A DNA stretch of 64,000 bases from Chitinophagales bacterium (GTDB lineage Bacteria; Bacteroidota; Bacteroidia; Chitinophagales; Saprospiraceae), in the NCBI GenBank assembly GCA_013298845.1, contig JAAFJN010000001.1, positions 124,001 through 188,000 of the forward strand, given 5' to 3'. Under the pieces are notes generated by a model. The model had not been told where the DNA came from. It ran no database searches and saw nothing but the letters and a program-made list of their open reading frames with translations. Both the position numbers and the translations under genes were made by a program. Shown one piece after another: positions 51,148-60,223 of this stretch (the first letter of the stretch is position 1; the number at the start of each line of letters is the position of its first letter).

Positions 51148-53133
51148 ATGTCAAAAAATAAAAAACAAGCCCCGCCCGTTCCCGAACCCGTTATGCCTGA
51201 ATCGGCGGGTACTGCGGCATTTAATAATATCTTCGAACAACCCTGGGTTGCGGCACTTTGTGTGTTTGCGGCAGCAATGGTTGCCTACGGCGGCACCATC
51301 AGCAACGATTTTGTCTATTTCGACGATGATAAGGCCATTTTGTACAATAAAGCCTTACAAAATCCCAGTTTATCCGGCTTTTTCAGCGGGCAAAACCTGG
51401 GTATGTTTGCGCCCTTGACCTGGATTGCCTATTGGGTAGGGAAATCCATTTCCGGGCAGGAAGCCTGGGGTTACCACCTGCTGGGCGTGTTGTTGCACGG
51501 TATCAACGCTATTTTGGCCTATTTTACCCTGCATCGCCTCACGGGCAAACATTGGGTTTCGCTGGGGGCCGCACTGGTATTTGCGGTGCATCCCATTCAG
51601 GCCGAGGCCGTTTGTTGGGCGGCGGGTTTGTCGGCGGTGCTGTTTTCCACGTTTTACCTGGCGGCTTTGTTGGCGTGGGTGCATTGGCGCGACAATAGCC
51701 GCAAACTGCACTACGGACTGGCTTTGTTGGCGTTTATTGCGGCTTGTTTGTCCAAATCAGCGGCGGTTACGTTGCCTCTTGTGCTGGTATTAATGGACCT
51801 CTACCGCCGTAAAGACCTGTTTAGCGGGGCTTTTTGGCTCGAAAAATTGCCTTTTTTCGCGGCATCTTTGTATTTTGGTTTAAATACCTTCTCCACGCGT
51901 GCGGAGGAAGGGCACGATATTGCGGTGTCTTCATCGGCGTTTACTTTGGCCGACCGCTTTTTTATGATTTGCCAAACGGTTTTGTTTTATCCCGTAAAAA
52001 TTCTGGCGCCGCTGGGCTTTTCGGTGGCGTATCCGTTTGTAAAAGAAAATGGCAGTTGGGATGTAACCTACCTTGTTGCGCCATTGGTGTTGGCGGGTTT
52101 GGTTTATGTGATTTGGAAATACCTGCGTTACCGCCCCGATTATTTATTGGCCATCGGGTTGTACCTGTTGCCGCTGACGGTGATGTTGCCGTTCCGCACG
52201 GTGGGTAACTTCGAGTTGCGGTCCGACCGTTACGCGTATATTTCGATCCTTGGCGTGGCGATGTTGTTGTTTTTATTGCTCGAAAATATGGAAAGCAAGG
52301 TGCGCAACGGTGTTTTGGCAGGCGCCGTGGCAGTATTGGCGTTTTTGTCCATTCAACAAGGACAAGTGTGGAGCAACGGCGTTCAATTGTTCAAAAACTG
52401 CGTGGATAAAACGCCCGAATCCTCGTTGTGCCAATGTAATTTGGCCTACAATAGTTTGTTGGAACGCAATTTTGATGCCGCCGTAACGCATTATTCGGCG
52501 GCCTTGAAATACGATCCGTCCACGATTGAAGCGTACAATGGTCGCGGGCAGGCATACCTGGAATTGCGCAAATTCCCCGAAGCGTACAGCGATTTTGACA
52601 ATGCGATTAAAACCGGCCTTTCGTCGCCCAAATTATTTTTAAACCGGGGCAAATGTCTGGTCATTACCGGGCAACCGGAAAAAGCCATTCCCGACCTGAG
52701 TAAAAGCCTTGAATTGGAGCCAAAATCGCCCGAAGCCCATTATTTCCGGGCGGTGGCCAACGATAAAATTAACCAAACTGACGCGGCGTTAAAAGACTAC
52801 GCGGCGGCCCTGCAACTGAATCCCAATTACGTGGAAGCGATGGTGAATCGCGGCCAAATTTATTTTAAAGGCCAGCAATACGCCCCGGCCATCGAAGATT
52901 TCAGCAAAGCATTGGCCATTTCGACGGACGCCGTAAAACCGATGATTCTCATTAACCGCGCCAATGCCCACCTGATGTCGGGCGACCGGGAAAAAGCCCT
53001 GGAAGATGCCAACCAAGCCGTGACCATCAACCCCGGTTTTCAGCGGGGGTACCAAACGCGGGCGACCATTTGGAAAGCAATGGGCCGCGAAGACAAAGCC
53101 GCCGAGGATATGAAAAAGGCCGGCGGGAATTAA
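51148..53133 (+). CDS. GT-C-like membrane protein with C-terminal TPR repeats (TMTC-like)
   Basis: 661 residues. The first ~400 residues are membrane-embedded with about ten helices. An early YFDDDKAILYN motif places acidic residues where GT-C glycosyltransferases have their catalytic Asp pair. HPIQAEAVCWAAG and SKSAAVTLPLVLVLMDLYRR are typical of the TMTC/PMT-like family. Residues about 430-655 are at least six TPRs (NLAYNSLLERNFDAAVTHYS, AYLELRKFPEAYSDFDNAIK, NYVEAMVNRGQIYFKGQQY). In eukaryotes TMTCs O-mannosylate proteins; here a protein or lipid glycosylation role is likely, but the sugar is unknown. Confidence 0.85.
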   Translation: MSKNKKQAPPVPEPVMPESAGTAAFNNIFEQPWVAALCVFAAAMVAYGGTISNDFVYFDDDKAILYNKALQNPSLSGFFSGQNLGMFAPLTWIAYWVGKSISGQEAWGYHLLGVLLHGINAILAYFTLHRLTGKHWVSLGAALVFAVHPIQAEAVCWAAGLSAVLFSTFYLAALLAWVHWRDNSRKLHYGLALLAFIAACLSKSAAVTLPLVLVLMDLYRRKDLFSGAFWLEKLPFFAASLYFGLNTFSTRAEEGHDIAVSSSAFTLADRFFMICQTVLFYPVKILAPLGFSVAYPFVKENGSWDVTYLVAPLVLAGLVYVIWKYLRYRPDYLLAIGLYLLPLTVMLPFRTVGNFELRSDRYAYISILGVAMLLFLLLENMESKVRNGVLAGAVAVLAFLSIQQGQVWSNGVQLFKNCVDKTPESSLCQCNLAYNSLLERNFDAAVTHYSAALKYDPSTIEAYNGRGQAYLELRKFPEAYSDFDNAIKTGLSSPKLFLNRGKCLVITGQPEKAIPDLSKSLELEPKSPEAHYFRAVANDKINQTDAALKDYAAALQLNPNYVEAMVNRGQIYFKGQQYAPAIEDFSKALAISTDAVKPMILINRANAHLMSGDREKALEDANQAVTINPGFQRGYQTRATIWKAMGREDKAAEDMKKAGGN

Positions 53134-53172
53134 CTAAACGGCATTCAAGTAGATTGCCCCATCATTTGTACC

Positions 53173-53952
53173 ATGACACAAAAACTATTTCTGGTAATCA
53201 CCCTCGGCTTTACGGCGTGTTTTTCGGCGGAGCCATCGGGTAATGTAACCACCACCACCGAACCAACCGCCGTTTCGAGCACGGAAACCAGTTCCGGCGT
53301 TACAAGCCCGGAAATCACCACCGATTTTCTGACGGGTCGTTTTAATCCCGCCCAACACCCCGATTTTGTGGCCGTGGGTAAACCCTACGCCACCAAACCC
53401 GGCATGATGTTGCAAAAAGAGGTGTTTGAGGCTTACAAAAAGATGTTTGAAGCGGCAAAAAAAGACGGTATTTCGCTCACCGTTATATCGTCAACCCGTA
53501 CTTTTGAACAACAAAAAAATATTTGGGAGGGCAAATGGACCCGCTACGCCGATACCAAAGACCCCGTGGAGCGCGCCAAACGAATTTTAGAATATTCGTC
53601 CATGCCCGGCAGTTCACGCCACCATTGGGGAACGGATCTGGATGTTAATGACCTGAATAACCCGGCTTTTGAAGGTAAAGGCGCGCATGCCAAAGTGTAT
53701 CAATGGCTCGTTAAACACGCCGCCGAATACGGATTTGGGCAACCTTATACCCCACTGGGCGAAGCACGGCCCTATGGTTACAACGAGGAAAAATGGCATT
53801 GGTCGTATTTGCCTTTGGCCAAAAAATACCGCGAAACCTACGTTAAAACCATCAAAGACAGCGATATTAACGGGTTTAAAGGCGCAGAAACCGCAACCGA
53901 TATTAAAGTAGTGGAGCGTTATGTGGGCGGGGTGAGCAGTTTTTGTAAGTGA
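53173..53952 (+). CDS. M15 family D-alanyl-D-alanine carboxypeptidase, lipoprotein
   Basis: 259 residues with an SPII lipobox (ITLGFTAC), followed by a Thr/Ser-rich linker. Zinc ligands are present: SSRHHWGTDLDV (HxxxxxxD) and EEKWHWSYLPL (ExWH), the VanY/DacB-like M15B pattern. It trims the terminal D-Ala of peptidoglycan stems. The stop codon TGA is itself the first part of a heptamer repeat array. Confidence 0.92.
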   Translation: MTQKLFLVITLGFTACFSAEPSGNVTTTTEPTAVSSTETSSGVTSPEITTDFLTGRFNPAQHPDFVAVGKPYATKPGMMLQKEVFEAYKKMFEAAKKDGISLTVISSTRTFEQQKNIWEGKWTRYADTKDPVERAKRILEYSSMPGSSRHHWGTDLDVNDLNNPAFEGKGAHAKVYQWLVKHAAEYGFGQPYTPLGEARPYGYNEEKWHWSYLPLAKKYRETYVKTIKDSDINGFKGAETATDIKVVERYVGGVSSFCK

Positions 53953-54059
53953 AGAGTGAAGAGTGAAGAGTGAAGAGTGAAGAGTGAAGAGTGATGAGTG
54001 ATGAGTGAAAAGTGATGAGTGTTCTAAGGTCTTTTGTCTACGGTCTTCAATCCAATATC
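53948..54059 (+). repeat. Composite heptamer array: AGTGAAG units then GTC-type units
   Basis: Six perfect AGTGAAG units (53948-53989), then AGTGATG/AGTGAAA variants to about 54017, AGTGTTC, and then units ending GTC (TAAGGTC, TTTTGTC, TACGGTC) to 54045, all in unbroken period 7. The first unit contains the M15 stop codon. Because 7 is not a multiple of 3, TGA occurs in all three frames. Ends about 20 bases before the next gene. Confidence 0.9.
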
Positions 54060-54081
54060 TAACAAAATAATAACAAATAAA

Positions 54082-55041
54082 ATGATGAAAGAAAAAGGTG
54101 TACCAACGGTAGATTTATCGCAATACGTTCACGGTAATGCGGACGAAAAAGCGGCGTTTGTGGAGGCTTTGGCGAAAGCATTTCACGAGGTTGGTTTTGT
54201 GGCGGTAAAAAACCACGGCGTTCCCAAACAACTGGTAGATGATTTTTACGCGGCTTCAAAAGCGTTTTTTGCGTTGCCGGTAGACGTAAAAAAACAATAC
54301 GAAGTAGCCGGAATGGCGGGCCAACGCGGTTATACGTCGTTTGGCAAAGAACACGCAAAACAAAGTAAAGTGGCCGATTTGAAGGAATTTTACCAATTGG
54401 GGCAGGAAATTGACACCACCGATGCCGCCCTGAAGGCCAAATATCCCGATAACGTACCGGTAACGGAAGTGCCGGATTTTGTGCAACTGGGCCGCGACCT
54501 GTACCGCGCTTTTGAACAGGCGGGCAATCACCTGTTAGAGGCCATTGCCACGCATCTGGATTTGGGAAAAGACTATTTCCGCGACCAAATTAAGGACGGC
54601 AATTCCATTTTGCGCTCCATTCACTACCCGCCCATTACCCAGGAACCGGCCAGTGCCATCCGCGCCGAACAACACGAAGATATTAACCTGATTACGTTGT
54701 TGGTGGGGGCCAGTGCGGGCGGTTTGGAGTTATTGAATTCCGAAAACCAGTGGGTCGCCGTATCGCCGGAAGCCGATGAATTTGTAATTAATGTGGGCGA
54801 TATGTTGCAACGCCTGACCAATAATTACCTCAAAAGCACCACCCACCGCGTGGTTAACCCACCCCGGGAAGAGTGGCATTTGCCCCGTTTGAGCATTCCG
54901 TTCTTTTTGCACCCCAAAAGCGAAATGGACCTGACCTGCCTCGAATCGTGCGTAACGGCCGATAACCCATTGCATTACTCACCCATTACGGCGGGCGAAT
55001 ACCTCGACGAGCGTTTGCGCGAAATTGGTTTAAAAAAATAG
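54082..55041 (+). CDS. 2-oxoglutarate/Fe(II) oxygenase, isopenicillin-N-synthase-like
   Basis: 319 residues from ATG 54082 or 54085 (MMKEKGVPTVDLSQY); upstream frame codes the repeat. DIOX_N: FHEVGFVAVKNHGVPKQLVDD. 2OG-FeII: iron ligands His-x-Asp in RAEQHEDINLITLLVG and the distal His in TTHRVVNPP, and the 2-oxoglutarate Arg in LPRLSIPFF. YTSFGKEHAKQSKVADLKEF is the family's middle motif. Oxidises an unknown small molecule. It is followed 9 bases later by the DinB gene. Confidence 0.9.
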   Translation: MMKEKGVPTVDLSQYVHGNADEKAAFVEALAKAFHEVGFVAVKNHGVPKQLVDDFYAASKAFFALPVDVKKQYEVAGMAGQRGYTSFGKEHAKQSKVADLKEFYQLGQEIDTTDAALKAKYPDNVPVTEVPDFVQLGRDLYRAFEQAGNHLLEAIATHLDLGKDYFRDQIKDGNSILRSIHYPPITQEPASAIRAEQHEDINLITLLVGASAGGLELLNSENQWVAVSPEADEFVINVGDMLQRLTNNYLKSTTHRVVNPPREEWHLPRLSIPFFLHPKSEMDLTCLESCVTADNPLHYSPITAGEYLDERLREIGLKK

Positions 55042-55050
55042 GCGACTAAC

Positions 55051-55542
55051 ATGCTAAAAGATTACGCCGCTTACAACCTCTGGGCAAATACACACATGAT
55101 TCAATTGTTCCGTACTTGCTCAGAGGAACAGTTGCACCGGGAAATTGTATCGAGTTTTCCGTCCATTCACCGGACGTTTCTGCACCTTTGGGCCGTAGAA
55201 CACGGTTGGCTGGATCGAATGACGGGTGTTTCGCCCGCGCGTTTTCCGCAAAACGACTTTACCGGAACCACCGAAGACGTATTTCAGCAATTGCTCATTA
55301 CCTCGCAGCGGCTCGTTGATTTGGTGCACGAAAAAGATGAAAATTGGCTACAAACACCCGTTGAATACACATTGCTGAGCAACCCAACGCCCAGTAATCT
55401 GAACCCGGGTAATATGTTGCATCATCTGTTTAACCACCAAACGATGCACCGTGGCCAGTTAATTACGATGGGCCGACAAGCGGGCATCACGGCTTTCCCC
55501 AAAACAGATTATTTGTTCTGGTGCCGCGAAAAAGGACTTTAG
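55051..55542 (+). CDS. DinB/YfiT-like four-helix metal-binding protein
   Basis: 163 residues. AYNLWANTHMIQLF begins helix 1; the putative metal His residues are in HLWAVEHGWLDRM (second helix) and HHLFNHQTMHRGQL (third helix), the DinB pattern. Members can be thiol-S-transferases or isomerases using bacillithiol or similar. Here it is likely co-transcribed with the oxygenase. Function open. Confidence 0.85.
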   Translation: MLKDYAAYNLWANTHMIQLFRTCSEEQLHREIVSSFPSIHRTFLHLWAVEHGWLDRMTGVSPARFPQNDFTGTTEDVFQQLLITSQRLVDLVHEKDENWLQTPVEYTLLSNPTPSNLNPGNMLHHLFNHQTMHRGQLITMGRQAGITAFPKTDYLFWCREKGL

Positions 55543-55555
55543 GGTACAGTCAATA

Positions 55556-55606
55556 ACGATAAGTGAAGCGTTCGCCCGTATCGGGACACGCTTTTCACTT
55601 ATCGTT
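55556..55606. terminator. Bidirectional terminator overlapping the stop of the large membrane protein gene
   Basis: Inverted repeat ACGATAAGTGAA (55556-55567) / TTCACTTATCGT (55594-55605) with inner pairing GCG/CGC. The right arm covers the last codons and TAA (55599-55601) of the minus-strand gene. Hairpin serves converging DinB and membrane protein genes. Confidence 0.7.
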
Positions 55607-57995
55607 CATCACTAATATCGTACCAGTAATTGTTACGCATAATTTGCCCATTCTGCCGGTGATATAATTCTACATTGGTGGGTTTAATCAATATTTCATC
55701 CACAAAATAAGGTGCATTTACGCCTTTTTTGTGGAAAAAGACGCGCGTTTTACCGGATTCATAATTTTCAAAATTGATTTCGAACAGGCCCCATCCATCC
55801 ACGATTTGTTTGAGGTAAAACCGCAAACCTTCGTGGCTATGGTGTACTTCGTGTCCGTCGTTGAGGGCATTTTCCACGGCGTGTACTTCGTGGGTAGCGC
55901 CCATGTCTTCGGTAATTTTTAACCAGGCACTAAACGTATAATTCCCCTTGGGCAAGGGCGCGTTCCACACTACCAACGTGTCTTTCATGATGCCTTTGTA
56001 GGCGCCATTCCCTTTAAAACGGTATTGGGTCGTTGTTATGGAATCAAAGGTGATATGCTGCACCGACGCATCGGGAACCGTAGCCAGCCACGGTTTGCCG
56101 GGTAGCGGGAACAACGTCCGCGTATTCATTTCTTCGGCGACCGATTGGGTGTAAGCACGGCAGGCGGCCACGATATCGTTGAGTTCAACGCGCAGTATTT
56201 TAATGTCTTTATTTTCAAAAACCAAGGTGGCTTTTTCCACCAAATGCCGTTGTTCGCGTTTGACAATGTCCCATTTTTCGGCGTGTACAAACAGCGCAAT
56301 GGGGCGTTTATCGGGAAAATCGGAGATAATTTTGGGTATTTCACCCGGTGGCAACACGAATTGCATGGATTTCACCAATTCGCCAATGGAGGTCCGGCTC
56401 ATGTTTACACCCATGTCGGGTACGCCCGTGTGGAAAGCCGTTTCCGTGGCCCAATGGTAATGATTGGAATCAAATTCCTTCCAGATATTTTCTGAACCAA
56501 TGTGGTAATACGGCAAAGGCAACAGAGCCTGATACGGGCTGAAATCAACTTTATTGAGCCAATGATCGGCATCTTTGGCGGCCACTTCTCTCAGCGCTAC
56601 GTTGGGGCCGGTTTCTACTACTTTTAAGGTTTGTAATAAATAGGCTTCCCAGGCCAATACCACCAGTGGCACCCATAAAATGAAGTATTTAAACTGCGAA
56701 AACACCTTTTTTTTGCCAAACCCTTCAAAACGACGGCCCCAGTTCCAGGCCCCGTAAAAAATAAGGGTGTTAATGACGTAAAAATACACCCACGTAAAAC
56801 GCCCCTGTGACCGGAACTGCCGCAACGGTCCCATGTAGTCAATCATCCATTGCATACCCTTAATGGCGTACGGAAAACCGCAGGCAAACAAAACCAAAAG
56901 GAACACCGCAAAGAAAATACCGCGCAAATAATGTTTGTGCACCCGGTGGTAAGCCGCATCGTCCCAATTTTTACCAAACATCTTAAACCCGGAAAACAAC
57001 AACCACAACGTATAAAAAAACGCAATGGCCCCGGCGTACGCTCTGGCTTCAAATTCTACATCGCGGATTCTGATGATATTTTTACTGATCCACTGGTGCA
57101 ACGGCATAAAATCGTAGGGCAAAAACACCCCTTCCCACATCCCGATATAGGTCGTAAATCCGTAGGGATAACTCGACCGGTCGGGCGCATAGTTGGACCA
57201 ATGTATCCAGACATTGAGCAACGCAAACGGCAAAATGACCATCACGACCCAATGACTCAGGCGGCGCCAAATATTGCTGCGGTTAAACTCCCGGATGATC
57301 TGAATACCAATGTACAAGGTAATAAACAAAGCCGCCAGTGCCATGTAATAAAAGTGCAGTTGCGCCGAAAACCACACCAAAAAACCAATGTGCAAACTTT
57401 GGTAGCGCCGACTTTCGCGTTCTTCGTATCGGCACAACCAATACAACAGCATCGGGATAACAAACGTGTGCGACAAGCCAAAATGGCCCGGAAAACGGGC
57501 GTATTGCGGCGCTAAAAACGTCAAAATAATGGCTCCGAGGCCCGCGTACCACACCGGAAGGTGCAGTTTGCGAAACAATAAAAACAATACCGCGCAACCC
57601 AATAACAACGACACCACCTGAATGGTATTGATGGTCCCGATAACGTTATTGCTCAAATCATTAACGTTATGGCTCCACCATTGCATCATTGCGCTGATGA
57701 TGGGTTGGTTATCGGTAAACAACACGTGTTCGCCAAACGGGTAGTTCATGCCCCCAAAATGCACGTAACTGCTGTCGTGGCGTACGTGCCAGGCCGAGGT
57801 CATGTAGTTTTTGAACCCGTCTTGACCGCCCCCGAGCATAATTTCGTTGGGGTGCTCCAGCCAGGTACCGTATTTGAGCCAAACAAAAAAGCCGCATACC
57901 AGAACAGTAAGCAGCAAGCCCCAAAAGGTAAAACCCCGGCGCAGCGAAGACAAATCGTACAGGGAGTGTTGAAATTGTTTAAATGCTTTCAACAT
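55599..57995 (-). CDS. Large polytopic membrane protein, GT-C glycosyltransferase-like, with C-terminal sugar-binding-like domain
   Basis: 798 residues from ATG 57995 (MLKAFKQFQHSLYDLSS). About 12 membrane helices (GFTFWGLLLTVLVCGFFVWL, VVSLLLGCAVLFLLFR) interrupted by a large loop. GGGQDGFKNYMTSAWHVRHD near residue 55 may hold the acidic GT-C site; NYPFGEHVLFTDNQPIISAM follows. From residue ~600 a soluble beta-rich part (FSAWLKITEDMGATHEVHAV) resembles a carbohydrate-binding fold. Likely moves or transfers sugars. It follows corA by 4 bases. No exact family name. Confidence 0.75.
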   Translation of the reverse strand: MLKAFKQFQHSLYDLSSLRRGFTFWGLLLTVLVCGFFVWLKYGTWLEHPNEIMLGGGQDGFKNYMTSAWHVRHDSSYVHFGGMNYPFGEHVLFTDNQPIISAMMQWWSHNVNDLSNNVIGTINTIQVVSLLLGCAVLFLLFRKLHLPVWYAGLGAIILTFLAPQYARFPGHFGLSHTFVIPMLLYWLCRYEERESRRYQSLHIGFLVWFSAQLHFYYMALAALFITLYIGIQIIREFNRSNIWRRLSHWVVMVILPFALLNVWIHWSNYAPDRSSYPYGFTTYIGMWEGVFLPYDFMPLHQWISKNIIRIRDVEFEARAYAGAIAFFYTLWLLFSGFKMFGKNWDDAAYHRVHKHYLRGIFFAVFLLVLFACGFPYAIKGMQWMIDYMGPLRQFRSQGRFTWVYFYVINTLIFYGAWNWGRRFEGFGKKKVFSQFKYFILWVPLVVLAWEAYLLQTLKVVETGPNVALREVAAKDADHWLNKVDFSPYQALLPLPYYHIGSENIWKEFDSNHYHWATETAFHTGVPDMGVNMSRTSIGELVKSMQFVLPPGEIPKIISDFPDKRPIALFVHAEKWDIVKREQRHLVEKATLVFENKDIKILRVELNDIVAACRAYTQSVAEEMNTRTLFPLPGKPWLATVPDASVQHITFDSITTTQYRFKGNGAYKGIMKDTLVVWNAPLPKGNYTFSAWLKITEDMGATHEVHAVENALNDGHEVHHSHEGLRFYLKQIVDGWGLFEINFENYESGKTRVFFHKKGVNAPYFVDEILIKPTNVELYHRQNGQIMRNNYWYDISDER

Positions 57996-57999
57996 GCGG

Positions 58000-59058
58000 C
58001 TATATCCATTTTTTAATTTTAAACCAAACGAGCATGCTGATTGCACTCACCAACATAAAGCCCAATACCATAAAATAACCATAATGCCATTTGAGTTCGG
58101 GCATGTGCTCAAAATTCATCCCGTACACGCCGGCCACAAACGACAAAGGTATAAATATTGTACTGATCACCGTCAGCAGTTTCATCACATTGTTCATGCG
58201 GTTACTAATTTCGCTGTGGTAAAGCGCCTCCATATTGATGATTTGATCCCTGAAACTGTCAATTTGGTCCAGCACCTGCGCAATATGGTCGGCCACATCG
58301 CGCAAATAGACCATATCGCCGTCGCGCAAAAAAGGGCAATCGGAGCGGTTCATTCGGGCCACGGCATCGCGCAGGGGTTGTACTTTATGTCGAAATTGGT
58401 TAAGGATATGTTTGAGGCTAAAAATGCGGGATTTAAAATGCGGATGCGCTTCGTGGGAATGATAAATACTGTTTTCCATTTCAAGCATGGTGGTTTCTAT
58501 TTCATCCAGTGCAATAAAATAGTTGTCGATAATGGTATCCATGCAGGCGTAGGCCAAATAATCCACCCCTTTTTTGCGCATTCGACCACCATTTTCCTGC
58601 AAACGCTGTCCCAGTATATGCAGCGTATCGTCGGGGTCTTCCTGAAAAGTAACCAGGGAATTTTTGCCAATAAACAAAGAAATTTGCTCAAACCGGAGTT
58701 CGTTCCAACGTTCGTCGTAGTGAATATTGGGCACCACCACAAAAAGGCCGTTGTCGTATTCGTCCATTTTAGCCCGTTGATGGGTATTCACCACATCTTC
58801 GAGCGCCAACGGGTGAATTTGAAATTGTTCGCCCACCATCCGTACAAATTCCACGTCCGAAATATTGCGCACATCCACCCAGACATGTTGCTCCATCACC
58901 GCCATTTGGGGCGCGTAGGTCTCCATCGAACTAAAGGTTTCGGGGTTGAAAATGATGGTACGCGCCAGCGAAGGCGTTTCATCCCGGTCTCCGGTATAAA
59001 CCAACGTTTCGGGCGGCAACCCGGTTTTTATTTGCCTTTTTTTCTTTTTTTTGCCCAT
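58000..59058 (-). CDS. corA: CorA-type magnesium/cobalt transporter
   Basis: 352 residues from ATG 59058. A basic N-terminus (MGKKKKKRQIKTG), the cytoplasmic helical domain (KMDEYDNGLFVVVPNI, ALDEIETTMLEMENSIY), the long stalk helix and two C-terminal transmembrane helices with the selectivity motif YGMNFEHMPEL. A pentameric Mg/Co channel. The following membrane protein gene starts 4 bases later, so the two are co-transcribed. Confidence 0.95.
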   Translation of the reverse strand: MGKKKKKRQIKTGLPPETLVYTGDRDETPSLARTIIFNPETFSSMETYAPQMAVMEQHVWVDVRNISDVEFVRMVGEQFQIHPLALEDVVNTHQRAKMDEYDNGLFVVVPNIHYDERWNELRFEQISLFIGKNSLVTFQEDPDDTLHILGQRLQENGGRMRKKGVDYLAYACMDTIIDNYFIALDEIETTMLEMENSIYHSHEAHPHFKSRIFSLKHILNQFRHKVQPLRDAVARMNRSDCPFLRDGDMVYLRDVADHIAQVLDQIDSFRDQIINMEALYHSEISNRMNNVMKLLTVISTIFIPLSFVAGVYGMNFEHMPELKWHYGYFMVLGFMLVSAISMLVWFKIKKWI

Positions 59059-59153
59059 GTTTTACTCGAGCGCTTGTTGTTTTTTTGCTATCGGCTCCAT
59101 GCCGGGATGCGCTGTTCATTTTGTGGGCGAAGGTATGAAAAATTACAAACAGT

Positions 59154-59255
59154 TTATACCCGATCCAACGCTACAAACGGCTCCGAAGGCAACTCCACCC
59201 GAATGGGGCTTTTGCTCACGGCTACAACCCGGCCGGTGTTGTTGTTTGTTGTCAT
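59154..59255 (-). CDS. Possible 33-residue small ORF or gene fragment
   Basis: Between corA and the EamA gene the minus strand reads MTTNNNTGRVVAVSKSPIRV, then ELPSEPFVALDRV, then TAA. The start (ATG 59255) and codon use look natural. The beginning resembles the small N-terminal beta-barrel entry of ATPase-type subunits (GRVVAV), but this is a weak likeness. It could be a fragment or chance. No promoter box is apparent. Confidence 0.25.
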   Translation of the reverse strand: MTTNNNTGRVVAVSKSPIRVELPSEPFVALDRV

Positions 59256-59304
59256 CACTTTAAATATGACTTAATTTCTGGCAAAATCTCAGTTCCTTTG
59301 TGGC

Positions 59305-60219
59305 ATGAATATGACGCAAAAAAAATGGGCTTACGTGGCGCTTGGCTTTATCTGCCTGATTTGGGGCACTACTTACGCCGCCATTAAAATTGCCGTTGCG
59401 TATTTCCCACCTTACCTCTTGGTGGGTATCCGCCAAACCGGAGCGGGAATACTCATTCTGCTCATGGCCGTATTGGGCGGTGCCTGGCGATCGTCGGCTG
59501 CGCATATTACGCCCCGTTACGTGGGTCTGCAAGCCCTTACCGGCCTGAGCATGATTACTGGCGGCAACGGTTTTATCACCTACGGAATGCAGTACGTTTC
59601 GTCGGGGTTGGCAGCGGTCATCGGGGCACTAACGCCCGTAATTGTGTTGCTGATTAACCTGGTTTGGCACAAAAAAGGCGAACGCCTCAGCCGGTACACG
59701 ATGGCGGGTGTTTTGCTGGGTTTTGCCGGGTTGGGTTTTATTTTTAACCACGGCTGGGCCGATTTCCTCAATCCACAATACCGATTGGGCATTTTAGGGT
59801 GTTTTGGCTCCTGTTTAACCTGGTCATTGGGTACCGTTATGGCCAAACGTTACAACCACAACAACGTTTCACCTATCATGAACGCCGGTATGCAAATTAC
59901 CGCCGGTGGCATCGGTGGCTTTTTGATGAGCCTGATTTTTGACCAAAACCACACCATCCAACACGATTGGCACGGCTGGCTGGCAACGGCTTATCTGATT
60001 ACCTTTGGGTCGGCAGTCGCTTTTTCGTTGTATATGTTTGTATTAAAACAACTCAGCGCCACGGCATCGTCCATTTACACCTATATTAATCCGGCAGTGG
60101 CGGTATTTATCGGCTGGCTTTGGCTCAACGAACCCCTCAGCATCTACGAAGTGATTGGTACCGCCATTACATTGGCCGGGCTTTGGCTGGTTAATAAAGG
60201 GGAATCGGAGAATGGTTAG
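59305..60219 (+). CDS. EamA/DMT family transporter
   Basis: 304 residues. Ten transmembrane helices as two EamA repeats: repeat 1 starts YVALGFICLIWGTTYAAIK, and repeat 2 starts GILGCFGSCLTWSLGTVMAK. The final PAVAVFIGWLWLNEPLS is diagnostic. It probably exports a metabolite such as an amino acid. A near-consensus TTCCTTTG lies about 10 bases before the ATG at 59305. Single gene. Confidence 0.94.
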   Translation: MNMTQKKWAYVALGFICLIWGTTYAAIKIAVAYFPPYLLVGIRQTGAGILILLMAVLGGAWRSSAAHITPRYVGLQALTGLSMITGGNGFITYGMQYVSSGLAAVIGALTPVIVLLINLVWHKKGERLSRYTMAGVLLGFAGLGFIFNHGWADFLNPQYRLGILGCFGSCLTWSLGTVMAKRYNHNNVSPIMNAGMQITAGGIGGFLMSLIFDQNHTIQHDWHGWLATAYLITFGSAVAFSLYMFVLKQLSATASSIYTYINPAVAVFIGWLWLNEPLSIYEVIGTAITLAGLWLVNKGESENG

Positions 60220-60223
60220 TGGC

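Noticed and set aside
53948-54059. CRISPR array
   Set aside because: Period is 7 bases, no spacers, no cas genes.
57994-59274. 426-codon plus-strand open frame
   Set aside because: Antisense to corA over its whole length, His- and Phe-rich as expected from reversed codons, no domain.
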